Program-made: the position numbers and the translations under genes | The notes under the pieces: generated by a model | The model's database searches: none | What the model saw: only the letters and a program-made list of their open reading frames with translations | Told to the model about the DNA's origin: nothing | Origin: JBCDCY01 sp039180875 | Lineage (GTDB): Bacteria; Pseudomonadota; Alphaproteobacteria; Rhodobacterales; Rhodobacteraceae | Assembly (NCBI GenBank): GCA_039180875.1 | Contig: JBCDCY010000016.1 | Location: 1 to 62,124, forward strand | Reading direction: 5' to 3' | Length of the DNA stretch: 62,124 bases | Shown: piece after piece, positions 33,528-44,645 of the stretch | Numbering within the stretch: position 1 is the first letter of the stretch | Layout: the number at the start of each line of letters is the position of its first letter

Positions 33528-34223
33528 ATGAGCGTCGAACAGCTCCTCTTCGATCTGCCGCGGCGGACCGCCCAGGGTCGCGCCGAATTCTTCGTGAGCG
33601 ACGCCAACCGCGATGCCCTCGGCCTGATCGACCGCTGGCCGCACTGGCCGGAGCGGCGCCTGGCGCTGGTCGGGGCGGAGGGGTCGGGCAAGTCCCACCT
33701 CGCCGCCGTCTGGGCGGCCGACACCGGGGCCCGGATCGTCGCGGCCCGGGATCTGACGCCCGACGACGTGCCGGCCCTACAGGCCAACGGACGGGTGGTG
33801 GTCGAAGGGCTCGATGCCATCGACGGGCGGGCGCCGGCGGAAGAGGCGCTGTTCCACATGATCAACCTGGTGGCCGCGGAAGGCGAGGCGCTGCTGCTGA
33901 CCGCACGCACCCCGCCCGCCCAGGCACGCTGGCACTTGCCCGATCTCGCCTCCCGCCTTGCCGCCAGCACTATGGTGGCCCTGCAGCCGCCGGACGACGC
34001 CCTGCTGCAGGCGGTGCTCGCCAAGCTTTTTCGCGACCGCCAGCTCACCGCGGACGACGGTGTGATCCCCTATCTCGCGACGCGCATGGAGCGCACCCTT
34101 GCAGCGGCGAGCCGGACGGTCGACATGTTGGATGAGGCCGCGATGCGCGGCCACAAGCGCCTGACCGCGCGCTTCGCCGGCCGGGTGCTGGGCTGGCGGG
34201 ACGATCCGGCGTCACGAAGCTGA
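33528..34223 (+). CDS. hdaA: HdaA, regulatory inactivator of DnaA
   Basis: A 231-residue DnaA-like AAA+ protein without the DnaA DNA-binding domain. The N-terminal QLLFDLP is the sliding-clamp binding motif. The P-loop is GAEGSGKSHLA near 45-55, and a sensor region follows (VVVEGLDAIDG in place of a strict Walker B). With the clamp, HdaA stimulates ATP hydrolysis by DnaA and limits re-initiation of replication. It is followed by ppk after 44 bases, the standard alphaproteobacterial order. Confidence 0.92.
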   Translation: MSVEQLLFDLPRRTAQGRAEFFVSDANRDALGLIDRWPHWPERRLALVGAEGSGKSHLAAVWAADTGARIVAARDLTPDDVPALQANGRVVVEGLDAIDGRAPAEEALFHMINLVAAEGEALLLTARTPPAQARWHLPDLASRLAASTMVALQPPDDALLQAVLAKLFRDRQLTADDGVIPYLATRMERTLAAASRTVDMLDEAAMRGHKRLTARFAGRVLGWRDDPASRS

Positions 34224-34267
34224 CATCCCCCACGGGGCTTATGGTGGGCAATGGAGGAGCCTAAGGC

Positions 34268-36448
34268 ATGACGGAGGCCGACTTTCTGCGCGCAGAGCTG
34301 CCCGCGCCGGTCGCGCTGCCTGAGGTCGACCACACGGGGCCAGAGCGCTTCTTCAACCGGGAGCTCTCCTGGCTCGCCTTCAACTGGCGGGTCCTGGAGG
34401 AGGCGGAGAACCCCCATGTGCCGCTGCTGGAGCGGGTGCGATTTCTCTCGATCTCCGGCTCCAACCTCGACGAGTTCTACACCGTCCGGGTCGCGGGCCT
34501 GCGCGGTCTCACCCGCTCCGGCATCACCCGGCGGAGCGCGGATGGGCTTACGCCGGCCGAGCAGCTTCGCCGGATCGACGCCGACGCCCGGGCCCTGATG
34601 CGGCGCCAGCAGGAGGTTTGGGGCGACCTTCGCCGGGCGCTCGGCGAGGCGGCGATCGACATCGTGCGGCCGGAGGATCTGACAGCGGCTGACCGGGAGC
34701 GGCTGGAAGACGTCTTCATGGACCAGGTCTTTCAGGTGCTGACGCCGCTGGCGATCGACCCGGCCCATCCCTTCCCCTTCATCCCCAACACCGGCTTTGC
34801 ACTGGCCCTCGAGCTCAGCCGCGAAAGCGATGGGGAGCGGCTGAACGCGCTCCTGCCGATCCCGGCCCAGGTACCGCGCTTTATCCGGGTGGAGGGTGGC
34901 CGGCGGGGCCGCACCCGCTTCCTGCCGCTCGAGGATCTGCTGGAGGTGTTCTTCGCCCGGCTCTTCCCCGGCTACCGGATCATCGGCTCCTGCCAGTTCC
35001 GCGTGCTCCGCGACAGCGATCTGGAGCTCGAGGAAGAGGCCGAGGATCTGGTCAGGGAGTTCGAGACGGCCCTGAAGCGCCGTCGCCGGGGCAGCGTCAT
35101 CCGCCTTACCATGTCGCCCGGCGCGCCGCCTGCGCTTCGCGCCCTGATCGTCGAGGAACTGGGCGTCGCGGACGACGAGGTGATCGAGCTCGACGGCATC
35201 ATCGGCGTCGCCCGCCTGTCGGAGCTGGTGCTGTCGGAATGGCCCGATCTGCTCTGGCCCGCCTTCCGCCAGCGCCTGCCCGAGCGGGTGCAGGACCATG
35301 AGGGCGACATCTTCGCCGCCATCCGCCAGAAGGACATGCTGCTCCACCACCCCTACGAGGCATTCTCCATCGTCGTGCGGTTTCTGGAGCAGGCGGCGGC
35401 CGATCCCAACGTGGTCGCCATCAAGCAGACGCTCTACCGCACTTCGGCCGAAAGCCCGGTGGTCGCGGCGCTTTGCGAGGCGGCGGAGAACGGCAAATCC
35501 GTCACCGCCCTGGTGGAGCTGCGCGCCCGCTTCGACGAGGCCGCCAACATCCGCCAGTCCCGCCAGCTGGAGCGGGCCGGGGTGCAGGTGGTCTACGGCT
35601 TCATGGACTGGAAGACCCATGCCAAGATCTCCACCGTCGTACGGCGGGAGGATGCGGGCCTCGTCACCTACACCCATTTCGGCACAGGCAACTACCATCC
35701 GATCACCGCGAACTTCTACACGGATCTCAGCCTCTTTACCTGCGACCGCCCCCTGGGCCGGGATGCGGCGCGGGTCTTCAACTTCGTCACCGGCTATGCC
35801 CGGCCCGAGGGGATGGAGACGCTCTGCATCGCGCCGCTGACGCTGAAGCAGCGGCTGCTCGAGAGCCTGGCGGCCGAAAGCGCCCATGCCCATGCCGGCC
35901 GGCCGGCGATGGTCTGGGCGAAGATGAACTCCATCATCGACCCCGAGGTGATCGACGCGCTTTACGCCGCCAGCCAGGCGGGGGTGCGGATCGACCTGGT
36001 GGTGCGCGGCATTTGCGGCGTGCGCCCGGGCGTGCGCGGCTTGTCGGAGACCATCCGGGTGAAGTCCATCGTCGGGCGCTTTCTGGAGCACAGCCGCATC
36101 GTCTGCTTCGGAAATGGCCACGGCCTGCCGTCCAAGGGCGCGCGGGTCTACATCTCCTCGGCCGACTGGATGGGGCGCAACCTCAACCGCCGGATCGAGA
36201 CGCTGGTGGAGATCACCAACCCCACCGTGCACGCCCAGATCATCGAGCAAGTGATGGCGGCCAACCTGGCGGACGAGGCGCAAAGCTGGATCCTGCGGCC
36301 CGACGGCAGCTATGTGCGCCCCGACCTCGCGGGTCACAACAATCCCTTCAGCTGCCACACCTTCTTTCTCGAAAATCCGTCGATGTCGGGGCGCGGTCGG
36401 GCGGGGACGGAGGACGCGCCGCGTCTCGTCAACGCCGCCGCCTCCTAG
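34268..36448 (+). CDS. ppk: Polyphosphate kinase 1
   Basis: A full-length 726-residue PPK1. It has FFNRELSWLAFNWRVLEEAEN at the N-terminus, LRARFDEAANI, the HFGTGNYHP stretch with the autophosphorylated His, and RGICGVRPGVRGLSE and SADWMGRNLNRRIE in the second PLD-like half. It makes polyphosphate from ATP reversibly. It sits between hdaA and ppx, so synthesis and breakdown are encoded together. Confidence 0.97.
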   Translation: MTEADFLRAELPAPVALPEVDHTGPERFFNRELSWLAFNWRVLEEAENPHVPLLERVRFLSISGSNLDEFYTVRVAGLRGLTRSGITRRSADGLTPAEQLRRIDADARALMRRQQEVWGDLRRALGEAAIDIVRPEDLTAADRERLEDVFMDQVFQVLTPLAIDPAHPFPFIPNTGFALALELSRESDGERLNALLPIPAQVPRFIRVEGGRRGRTRFLPLEDLLEVFFARLFPGYRIIGSCQFRVLRDSDLELEEEAEDLVREFETALKRRRRGSVIRLTMSPGAPPALRALIVEELGVADDEVIELDGIIGVARLSELVLSEWPDLLWPAFRQRLPERVQDHEGDIFAAIRQKDMLLHHPYEAFSIVVRFLEQAAADPNVVAIKQTLYRTSAESPVVAALCEAAENGKSVTALVELRARFDEAANIRQSRQLERAGVQVVYGFMDWKTHAKISTVVRREDAGLVTYTHFGTGNYHPITANFYTDLSLFTCDRPLGRDAARVFNFVTGYARPEGMETLCIAPLTLKQRLLESLAAESAHAHAGRPAMVWAKMNSIIDPEVIDALYAASQAGVRIDLVVRGICGVRPGVRGLSETIRVKSIVGRFLEHSRIVCFGNGHGLPSKGARVYISSADWMGRNLNRRIETLVEITNPTVHAQIIEQVMAANLADEAQSWILRPDGSYVRPDLAGHNNPFSCHTFFLENPSMSGRGRAGTEDAPRLVNAAAS

Positions 36449-36578
36449 GGCGGATGGCCTCGCTTGGATCTCGATCCGACTGACCCCATCAGATCGAAAT
36501 CTGCCCGCAGCTCTCGCTTGACCGGGGCGGGCCATGCTGGCACCAACGGCCTGACGCCGCAGCGATCCTGCCGCATGG

Positions 36579-38135
36579 GTGACAAGGACTGAGAGGGTGG
36601 CGGTCCAGCAGGGTCGTTTCTTTGACCAGATCCGGTCCTTTGCGGCGATGCGGGCCAACCTCGCGGTCGCCGAACAGGTGCGGCGGCTCGGCGTCATCGA
36701 CGTCGGCTCGAACTCCGTGCGCCTGGTGGTCTTCGACGGCGCGGCGCGGAGCCCGGCGTATTTCTACAACGAGAAGGTGCTCTGCGGCCTCGGCGCCGGC
36801 CTCCGCGAAAGCGGCCGGCTGAACCCTGAGGGGTGGGAGCGGGCCCGCGCCGCACTCCGCCGCTTCACCGTACTGGCCGAGCGCATGTCGCTCGGCGGTC
36901 TCTCGGGTGTCGCCACCGCCGCGGTGCGGGAGGCGCGCGACGGCCCGGCCTTCTGCGAGATGGTGTTGCGCGAGACCGGCCTGCGCCTCCGCGTCCTTGA
37001 CGGCGCGGAGGAGGCACGAATGGCGGCCCAGGGCGTTCTGCTCGGCTGGCCGGCGGCGGAGGGATTGGTGGCCGACATGGGCGGCGCCTCGATGGAGCTG
37101 GCCACGGTCGGCCGGGGCCGCGTCCTCGACGGCCTGACGGCGCCGCTCGGCCCCCTGGCCCTGCGCGAAAGGGAAAGCGGGCGCAGCCTGACGCGGGAGA
37201 TCAAGGGAGAGCTCCGCCGCCTCCGCGAACGATTGCCGGACGCGATGGAGACCCTCTATCTCGTCGGCGGCTCCTGGCGCGCCATCGCCCGGGTCGACAT
37301 GGCCCGCCGATCCTATCCGCTCTCGGTGCTGCACGACTACGTCATGCAGCCCGAGGACGCGCTCGAGACCGCAAAGTGGATCACCACGGAAGAGCCCGAG
37401 GCGCTGCGCGAGCTCACCGGCAGCTCCCTCGCTCGCCTCTCCCTCGCGCCCTTGGCCGCCCAGGTGCTGATCCCGCTGATCGAGGACTTCACGCCGGCGG
37501 CGATCCGGGTCTCGAGCTACGGCCTGCGCGAGGGCCTGCTCTATGAGGCGATGCCGGAGGCGCTCCGCCGTCGCGATCCGCTGATCGAGGCGGCGAGCCA
37601 GATGGAGCGGGCGATGGCCCGCTTCCCGGGCTTCGGCCTCGCCCTCGACCGCTGGCTGGCACCACTCTATGCCGACGCCGAACCGCGCCTTGCCCGCCTG
37701 GTGACGGCCGCCTGCTTGCTGCACGACGTCAATTGGCGGGCCCATCCGGACTACCGCGCGGAGATCTGTTTCGAGACGGTCACCCGGGCCAATCTGAGCG
37801 GCCTCTCGCATCAGGAGCGGGTGTTCCTCGGCCTCGCCCTCCTCCACCGCTACAAGTCGAGCAAGCGGGCCCAGATCGCCCGCGACATCGTCGCTTTGCT
37901 GCCGGAGGAGGAGGTGGCCACGGCGGAAGCACTGGGCCGGGCGCTTCGCCTCGGCGCGATGCTCGCCGGCGCCCGGATCGAGGGGCTGGAGGAGACGCGG
38001 CTCGAACGCACCGACGACGCCCTGGTGCTGACGTTGATGGGCGAGGCACGGGATCTGGCCGGCGAGGTGGTGGAAAAGCGCCTCGCTGCCCTGGCCCGGG
38101 TCCACGGCCTATCGCCAGAGCTCCGGTCGGCGTGA
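36579..38135 (+). CDS. ppx: Exopolyphosphatase (Ppx/GppA)
   Basis: A 518-residue ASKHA-fold phosphatase: VIDVGSNSVRLVVFDG phosphate-1 motif near residue 38, LSGVATAAVREA, the DMGGASMEL phosphate-2 motif, and a C-terminal HD-like helical domain (LVTAACLLHDVNWRAHPDYR). The start is GTG at 36579; an extra ~35 residues precede the first motif. It removes terminal phosphate from polyphosphate and may hydrolyse pppGpp. A 130-base gap separates it from ppk. Confidence 0.93.
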   Translation: MTRTERVAVQQGRFFDQIRSFAAMRANLAVAEQVRRLGVIDVGSNSVRLVVFDGAARSPAYFYNEKVLCGLGAGLRESGRLNPEGWERARAALRRFTVLAERMSLGGLSGVATAAVREARDGPAFCEMVLRETGLRLRVLDGAEEARMAAQGVLLGWPAAEGLVADMGGASMELATVGRGRVLDGLTAPLGPLALRERESGRSLTREIKGELRRLRERLPDAMETLYLVGGSWRAIARVDMARRSYPLSVLHDYVMQPEDALETAKWITTEEPEALRELTGSSLARLSLAPLAAQVLIPLIEDFTPAAIRVSSYGLREGLLYEAMPEALRRRDPLIEAASQMERAMARFPGFGLALDRWLAPLYADAEPRLARLVTAACLLHDVNWRAHPDYRAEICFETVTRANLSGLSHQERVFLGLALLHRYKSSKRAQIARDIVALLPEEEVATAEALGRALRLGAMLAGARIEGLEETRLERTDDALVLTLMGEARDLAGEVVEKRLAALARVHGLSPELRSA

Positions 38136-38536
38136 GGACGGCGGATCTTGCCGGATGCAAGTACTGGCAGCGCGCTCATGCGGGCGGCCCAAATAGAAAG
38201 CGACGCACCGATTGGCGCGCCGCATTCCTCCCCAGACTCGGACCGTTCTCGTTATGGCGCTAAGCTAGTCGAGCGCTTGGCGGCCGTCATTAGAAATATG
38301 GCCGAGTCGGACCGAAACAGCGTTCTGCACGGCGAAAAGCGGGGCGATTTCCCGCCATTTCTTCGCACTTGCGAAGAGTTGCTGCGATGCACAACGGCCT
38401 GAGCGGGCCTTCGCGCGCGTCCGACCGTTCCGATTCGCGACCGCGTCGCGGCATTGCGCGGCCCCAGACCATGGCTTAGACGAGGCGGTCGCGGCGCCCA
38501 TCTCGGGCCCCGCGTCGTGGTCGGAGTTGGCACCGC
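38136..38536. other. Intergenic region upstream of proS
   Basis: About 400 bases without a firm gene. A plus-strand frame at 38148-38402 (TTG start, 84 codons) contains RSRYGAKLVERLAAVI, which faintly resembles the start of DUF1016/YhcG-type nuclease proteins, but the rest does not continue that family. It could be a remnant or chance. The promoter of proS should lie in the right half; I cannot identify -35/-10 boxes with confidence. Confidence 0.4.
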
Positions 38537-39874
38537 ATGCGCCTCACCCGTTACTTCCTGCCTGTCTTGAAGGAGACGCCGGCCGAGGCGCAGATCACCT
38601 CGCACCGGCTGATGCTGCGGGCTGGCATGATCCGCCAGGCCTCCGCCGGCATCTACTCCTGGCTTCCCCTCGGCTACCGGGTGCTGCGGCGGATCGAGCA
38701 GATCGTGCACGAGGAACAGCAGCGCGCCGGCCATATCCCGATGCTGATGCCGACGATCCAGTCGGCCGATCTCTGGCGCGAGAGCGGGCGCTACGACGCC
38801 TACGGGCCTGAGATGCTGCGGATCCGCGACCGCCACGACCGCGACATGCTCTACGGCCCGACAAACGAGGAGCTGATCACCGAGATCTTTCGCAGCGCCA
38901 TCCACTCCTACCGCGACCTGCCGCTGACGCTCTACCACATCCAGTGGAAGTTCCGGGACGAGATCCGTCCGCGCTTCGGCGTGATGCGGGGGCGCGAGTT
39001 CCTGATGAAGGACGGCTATAACTTCGATTTGACCCAGGACGACGCCTTCCACGCCTATAACCGCCATATGGTTAGCTATCTGCGCACCTATGAACGGATG
39101 GGTTTGAAGGCGATCCCGATGCGGGCCGACAGCGGCCCCATCGGCGGTGAGAACACCCATGAGTTCCTGGTGTTGGCGGAGACCGGGGAGTCGGAGGTGT
39201 TCTACGACAGCGCCGTCACCGACCTCACCCTCGGCGATCGCGAGATCGACTTCGCCGATCGGGAGGGTTTGGCCGCGATCGTCAAGGAATGGACGACGCC
39301 CTATGCCCGCACCGACGAGACCCACGATGCCGCCAAGTTCGATGAGGTGCCCGAGGCGCGGCGCGTCAACGGCCGCGGCATCGAGGTCGGCCAGATCTTC
39401 TACTTCGGCACCAAGTATTCCGAACCGCTCGGCGCCACGGTCTCCACCCCCGACGGCGGGCAGGTGCCGGTGCATATGGGGAGCCACGGCATCGGCGTCT
39501 CCCGCCTGGTGGGCGCCTTGATCGAGGCCAACCACGACGAGGCCGGCATCATTTGGCCGGAGGGCGTCGCGCCGTTCCGCGTCGGCATCGTCAACCTCAA
39601 GCAGGGCGACAGCGCCACCGACGGTGTGGCCGACAGCCTGCACGCGGGGCTGGAGCAGGCCGGCCTCACCCCCCTCTACGACGATCGGGAGGAGCGGGCC
39701 GGCGCCAAATTCGCCACCATGGACCTGATCGGCTGCCCCTGGCGCCTGACCGTCGGGCCCCGGGGCGTCGCCGCCGGCAAGGTGGAGCTCACCTGCCGCC
39801 GCACCGGCGAAAGCGAGGAGCTGACGCCGGACGCCGCCCTGGCCCGACTGGGCGAGATCTATGCCGGGCTCTAA
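38537..39874 (+). CDS. proS: Prolyl-tRNA synthetase, short alphaproteobacterial form
   Basis: A 445-residue class II synthetase: SAGIYSWLPLG (motif 1 region), TNEELITEIF and FRDEIRPRFGVMRGREFLMKDGYNF (motif 2), and GSHGIGVSR (motif 3), then an anticodon-binding domain. It lacks the ~180-residue editing insertion found in E. coli ProS, so mischarged Ala-tRNA would need separate YbaK/ProXp-type editing. Its end overlaps lolC by 14 bases, giving a proS-lolCD operon. Confidence 0.96.
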   Translation: MRLTRYFLPVLKETPAEAQITSHRLMLRAGMIRQASAGIYSWLPLGYRVLRRIEQIVHEEQQRAGHIPMLMPTIQSADLWRESGRYDAYGPEMLRIRDRHDRDMLYGPTNEELITEIFRSAIHSYRDLPLTLYHIQWKFRDEIRPRFGVMRGREFLMKDGYNFDLTQDDAFHAYNRHMVSYLRTYERMGLKAIPMRADSGPIGGENTHEFLVLAETGESEVFYDSAVTDLTLGDREIDFADREGLAAIVKEWTTPYARTDETHDAAKFDEVPEARRVNGRGIEVGQIFYFGTKYSEPLGATVSTPDGGQVPVHMGSHGIGVSRLVGALIEANHDEAGIIWPEGVAPFRVGIVNLKQGDSATDGVADSLHAGLEQAGLTPLYDDREERAGAKFATMDLIGCPWRLTVGPRGVAAGKVELTCRRTGESEELTPDAALARLGEIYAGL

Positions 39875-41159
39875 TCCCACCCGCACCCCGCCCTTCGCGG
39901 CCTTTGAGTGGGCCATTGCGCTGCGCTATCTGCGGGCCAGCCGGCGAGAGGGCGGGATCGGCACCATGACCTGGATCTCGGTCATCGGCATCGCCCTCGC
40001 CGTTTTCGCCCTAATCGCTGTGCTGGCCGTCCGCTCGGGCTTTCGCACGGAGTTCGTCGACACGATCCTCGGCGCCAACGCCCATGTCACGGTCTACTCA
40101 GAGGTCTACGGCGACGAGTTCGGCCGGGCGACCCGGGTGATCGCCGACTTCGACACGGTGGTGGAGCGGGTCCGGACCACCCCGGACGTGGTGCGCGTCG
40201 CACCCATGGTAAAGGGCCAGGTCATGGCCTCGGCCAACAGCCGCAATGTGGGCGTGCAGGTCTACGGCCAGCGGCGGGAAGATGTGCTCGACATCCCCCG
40301 GATCGCCGAGCCGGAGGAGGCCGCAGGCTCCCTCGACGACTACGACACCGGCGTGGCCATCGGCAGCGGCATCGCGCGGGAATTGAACCTCCGCCTCGGC
40401 GACCAGATCACCCTGATCTCCCCCGACGGGGTGCAGACCGCCTTCGGCCGCACGCCGCGGATCTCGCACTACGAGGTCGTCTATATCTTCCAGGTCGGGC
40501 GCTACGACATCGACCAGACGCGGATCTACATGCCGCTCGCCGAGGCGCAGCGCTTCTTCAACCGCCTCGACGTGGTCGACGAGCTCGAGGTGATGGTGCG
40601 CGACCCCGACGCGATCGACGAGGCCGCGGCGGCGATCCAGCGGGCGGCCGATAGACCGCATCTCGTCTGGACCTGGCGCGATGCCTCCGGCGGATATCTC
40701 AGGGCATTGGAGATGGAGGACCGGGTGATGTCGGTCCTGATGTCGGTCCTGGTGCTGATCGCCACCATGAACATCACCAGCGGGCTGATCATGCTGGTGA
40801 AGAACAAGGGCCGCGATGTGGGGATCCTGCGGACCATGGGCTTGAACGAGGGCTCGGTCCTGCGCGTCTTCTTCCTCTGCGGCGCGCTGATCGGCCTGCT
40901 CGGCACGATGATCGGCGTGATCGTCGGCTGTCTCTTCGCGATCTACATCGACCCGATCTTCGGCTTCGTCGATTGGATCATGGGGGGCGGCGTCTGGGAT
41001 CCCTCGGTGCGGTATCTGAGCCGCCTGCCCGCCCGGCTGGAGCTGGGCGACGTGCTCTTCGCGGTGGGGCTGGCGCTGATCCTCTCCTTCGTGGTGACGA
41101 TCTTCCCGGCGCGGCGCGCGGCGCGGCTCAACCCGGTCGAGGCGCTGCGCTATGAATGA
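39861..41159 (+). CDS. lolC: Lipoprotein-releasing ABC transporter permease LolC/E
   Basis: A 432-residue FtsX-like permease. The N-terminal helix near residues 35-58 (GTMTWISVIGIALAVFALIAVLAVRSGF) is followed by a large periplasmic domain to about residue 280, then three C-terminal helices. In the inner membrane it passes mature outer-membrane lipoproteins to LolA, powered by LolD. Many alphaproteobacteria have one hybrid LolC/E protein acting as a homodimer. It overlaps lolD by 8 bases. Confidence 0.94.
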   Translation: MPGSNPTRTPPFAAFEWAIALRYLRASRREGGIGTMTWISVIGIALAVFALIAVLAVRSGFRTEFVDTILGANAHVTVYSEVYGDEFGRATRVIADFDTVVERVRTTPDVVRVAPMVKGQVMASANSRNVGVQVYGQRREDVLDIPRIAEPEEAAGSLDDYDTGVAIGSGIARELNLRLGDQITLISPDGVQTAFGRTPRISHYEVVYIFQVGRYDIDQTRIYMPLAEAQRFFNRLDVVDELEVMVRDPDAIDEAAAAIQRAADRPHLVWTWRDASGGYLRALEMEDRVMSVLMSVLVLIATMNITSGLIMLVKNKGRDVGILRTMGLNEGSVLRVFFLCGALIGLLGTMIGVIVGCLFAIYIDPIFGFVDWIMGGGVWDPSVRYLSRLPARLELGDVLFAVGLALILSFVVTIFPARRAARLNPVEALRYE

Positions 41160-41841
41160 GGCGCCGGTGCTGCGCTTGTCGGGCATCGAGCGGACATTCA
41201 ACCAGGGCCAAGCCAACGAAGTGGCGGTGCTGAGGGGCGCGGACCTGGCCCTCCACCCCGGCGAGGTGGTGGCGCTCACCGCCCCCTCGGGCTCCGGCAA
41301 GTCGACGCTGCTGCATATCGCCGGTTTGCTCGACACTGCGGACGGCGGCGTGGTGGAGGTGGACGGCACCGATGTCGCAAGCCTCAGCGACCGCGGGCGC
41401 ACAGCCCTCCGCCGCGACGCCATCGGCTTCGTCTACCAGTTCCATCACCTGCTGCCGGAGTTCACGGCGGAGGAGAACATCAGCCTGCCCCAGCGCGCCG
41501 CCGGGCACTCCGCCGCCGCGGCTGCCACCCGAGCGCAGGAGCTGCTCGCCACCGTCGGCCTGAGCGCCCGCGCCAAGCACCGCCCGGGGGAACTGTCGGG
41601 CGGCGAGCAGCAGCGCGTCGCGATCTGCCGCGCCCTGGCCAACGGCCCCCGGATCCTTCTGGCCGATGAGCCCACGGGAAATCTCGACCCCGGCACGTCC
41701 GACCAGGTGTTCGAGGCCTTGATGACCCTGGTCCGCCAAACCGGCCTCGCCGCCCTTGTCGCCACCCATAACGCCGATCTCGCCGCCCGGATGGACCGCA
41801 CCATCGCGCTGGAGGACGGACATCTGGTTCCCAGGGCTTAA
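41152..41841 (+). CDS. lolD: Lipoprotein-releasing ABC transporter ATPase LolD
   Basis: A 229-residue ABC ATPase with Walker A APSGSGKST near residue 45, Q-loop YQFHHLLPEFTAEEN (LolD-typical), signature LSGGEQQR and Walker B RILLADEPTGNLD. It drives release of lipoproteins through LolC/E. It overlaps the permease gene and closes the operon. Confidence 0.95.
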   Translation: MNEAPVLRLSGIERTFNQGQANEVAVLRGADLALHPGEVVALTAPSGSGKSTLLHIAGLLDTADGGVVEVDGTDVASLSDRGRTALRRDAIGFVYQFHHLLPEFTAEENISLPQRAAGHSAAAAATRAQELLATVGLSARAKHRPGELSGGEQQRVAICRALANGPRILLADEPTGNLDPGTSDQVFEALMTLVRQTGLAALVATHNADLAARMDRTIALEDGHLVPRA

Positions 41842-41922
41842 GCCAGCGCCCCGGGCTTTTCAGCCCGGCGCCGCGTGATAAGTTCGCCAAAACACCACAA
41901 ACAAAAACAGGGAGGGAGCGCC

Positions 41923-43545
<1,623 letters not shown>

Positions 43546-43572
43546 TCGCCTCACCCCCCTCGGGCCCGTCCG

Positions 43573-44625
43573 GTGAGCCAGACGGCGCTGCCCGAATATG
43601 CCCGGCTGGAGGCGGTCGGCACCTGGGTCGAGGGGCCGGAGGCGCCGGCGGAGGAGGTGGTGGTCAAGCTCGGCACCGCCACCCTCACCCTGGTCGCGCT
43701 GGACGATGCGCCGCTCATCCACCTCTCCATCGCCGGGCTGGTCGAGATCTCCCGCGATGACCACGGGCGCACCTATGCGCCGGACGTGGATGCGGCGGAG
43801 CGCCTGACGCTCGGCGATCCGACGATGCTCGCCGCCCTCGACGCGGTGCGGCGGGCGAGCGTCCCCCCGGTGCGCCGGGGCCGCGGCCTCGGCTGGGGCA
43901 CGGTCCTGCTGCTGATCCTGCTGATCGGCGGGGCCGTGGCGGTCTGGAGCCAGCAGGACGTGATCGCCGAGGGCCTGATCGCCGCCCTGCCCGAGGATGC
44001 ACTCACCCGCCTCGATGAGGCGATCCTGGCCCGCGCCTACGCCGATGCTGGGGCTGAAGCCTGTCGGCTGGAACCTGCCGCCGCGGCCGGTCTCGCCCGG
44101 ATCCGCCAGCGCCTCGGGCTGAGCGACGCGGCACGGCTCCACCTGCTCCGTCAGCCCGACGAGGTCGCGGCGGTGCTGCCCGGCGGCGGCCTGGTGCTCG
44201 GCGCCGGCCTGATCCGTCGCGCCGGGGGGCCGGAGGAGGTGGCGGGCCTCCTCACGTTGCTCGACGCCGGCCCGGCCCGCGCGCGGGAGGAGGCGGCGTT
44301 GGCCCGCGAGCTCGGCCTCTTCGGCAGCCTCCGCCAGCTCTCGGGCGCGCCCCTGCCGGAGGGGATGCTGAGGCGGCGGGCCCGGATGCTCACCAACGGT
44401 CGCCTCGCCGACCTGGCCGATGGACCGGCCGTTACCGCCACGATCCCGATCCTGGCCGCCGCCGATCTGCCGACCGGCCCCCTCGCCAACCTCCTGGCCC
44501 GCCAGGGCGCCGCCCCCGGCCCGGTGGCGGCGCTGCGGAGCGGCGACCGCGTCGGCGGCAACGCCTTCGAGCCGGCGCTTCCCGACCAGGCCTGGGTCGC
44601 GCTACAAAACGCCTGTACGGGCTAG
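43573..44625 (+). CDS. Membrane protein resembling an M48 peptidase without its zinc motif
   Basis: A 350-residue protein from a GTG start. It has a β-rich N-terminal domain (residues ~1-90), a single helix GWGTVLLLILLIGGAVAVW near 106-124, then a region laid out like membrane-bound M48 metallopeptidases. There VAAVLPGGGLVLGAGLIRRAGGPEEVAGLLTLLDAG corresponds to the family's PGG.IV...GL......E.AA.LAHE.GH. The HExxH is absent: LLTLLDAG stands in that place. It would therefore be proteolytically inactive, perhaps a binding or scaffolding relative. The family call is from pattern only. Confidence 0.65.
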   Translation: MSQTALPEYARLEAVGTWVEGPEAPAEEVVVKLGTATLTLVALDDAPLIHLSIAGLVEISRDDHGRTYAPDVDAAERLTLGDPTMLAALDAVRRASVPPVRRGRGLGWGTVLLLILLIGGAVAVWSQQDVIAEGLIAALPEDALTRLDEAILARAYADAGAEACRLEPAAAAGLARIRQRLGLSDAARLHLLRQPDEVAAVLPGGGLVLGAGLIRRAGGPEEVAGLLTLLDAGPARAREEAALARELGLFGSLRQLSGAPLPEGMLRRRARMLTNGRLADLADGPAVTATIPILAAADLPTGPLANLLARQGAAPGPVAALRSGDRVGGNAFEPALPDQAWVALQNACTG

Positions 44626-44645
44626 GACAACGAGCGGAGGAACCG

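Noticed and set aside
31500..33698. 732-codon minus-strand frame opposite nadK and the AI-2E transporter
   Set aside because: Antisense shadow of two well-supported genes.
34070..36697. 875-codon minus-strand frame opposite ppk and hdaA
   Set aside because: Antisense shadow of genes with full motif sets; the composition is not protein-like.
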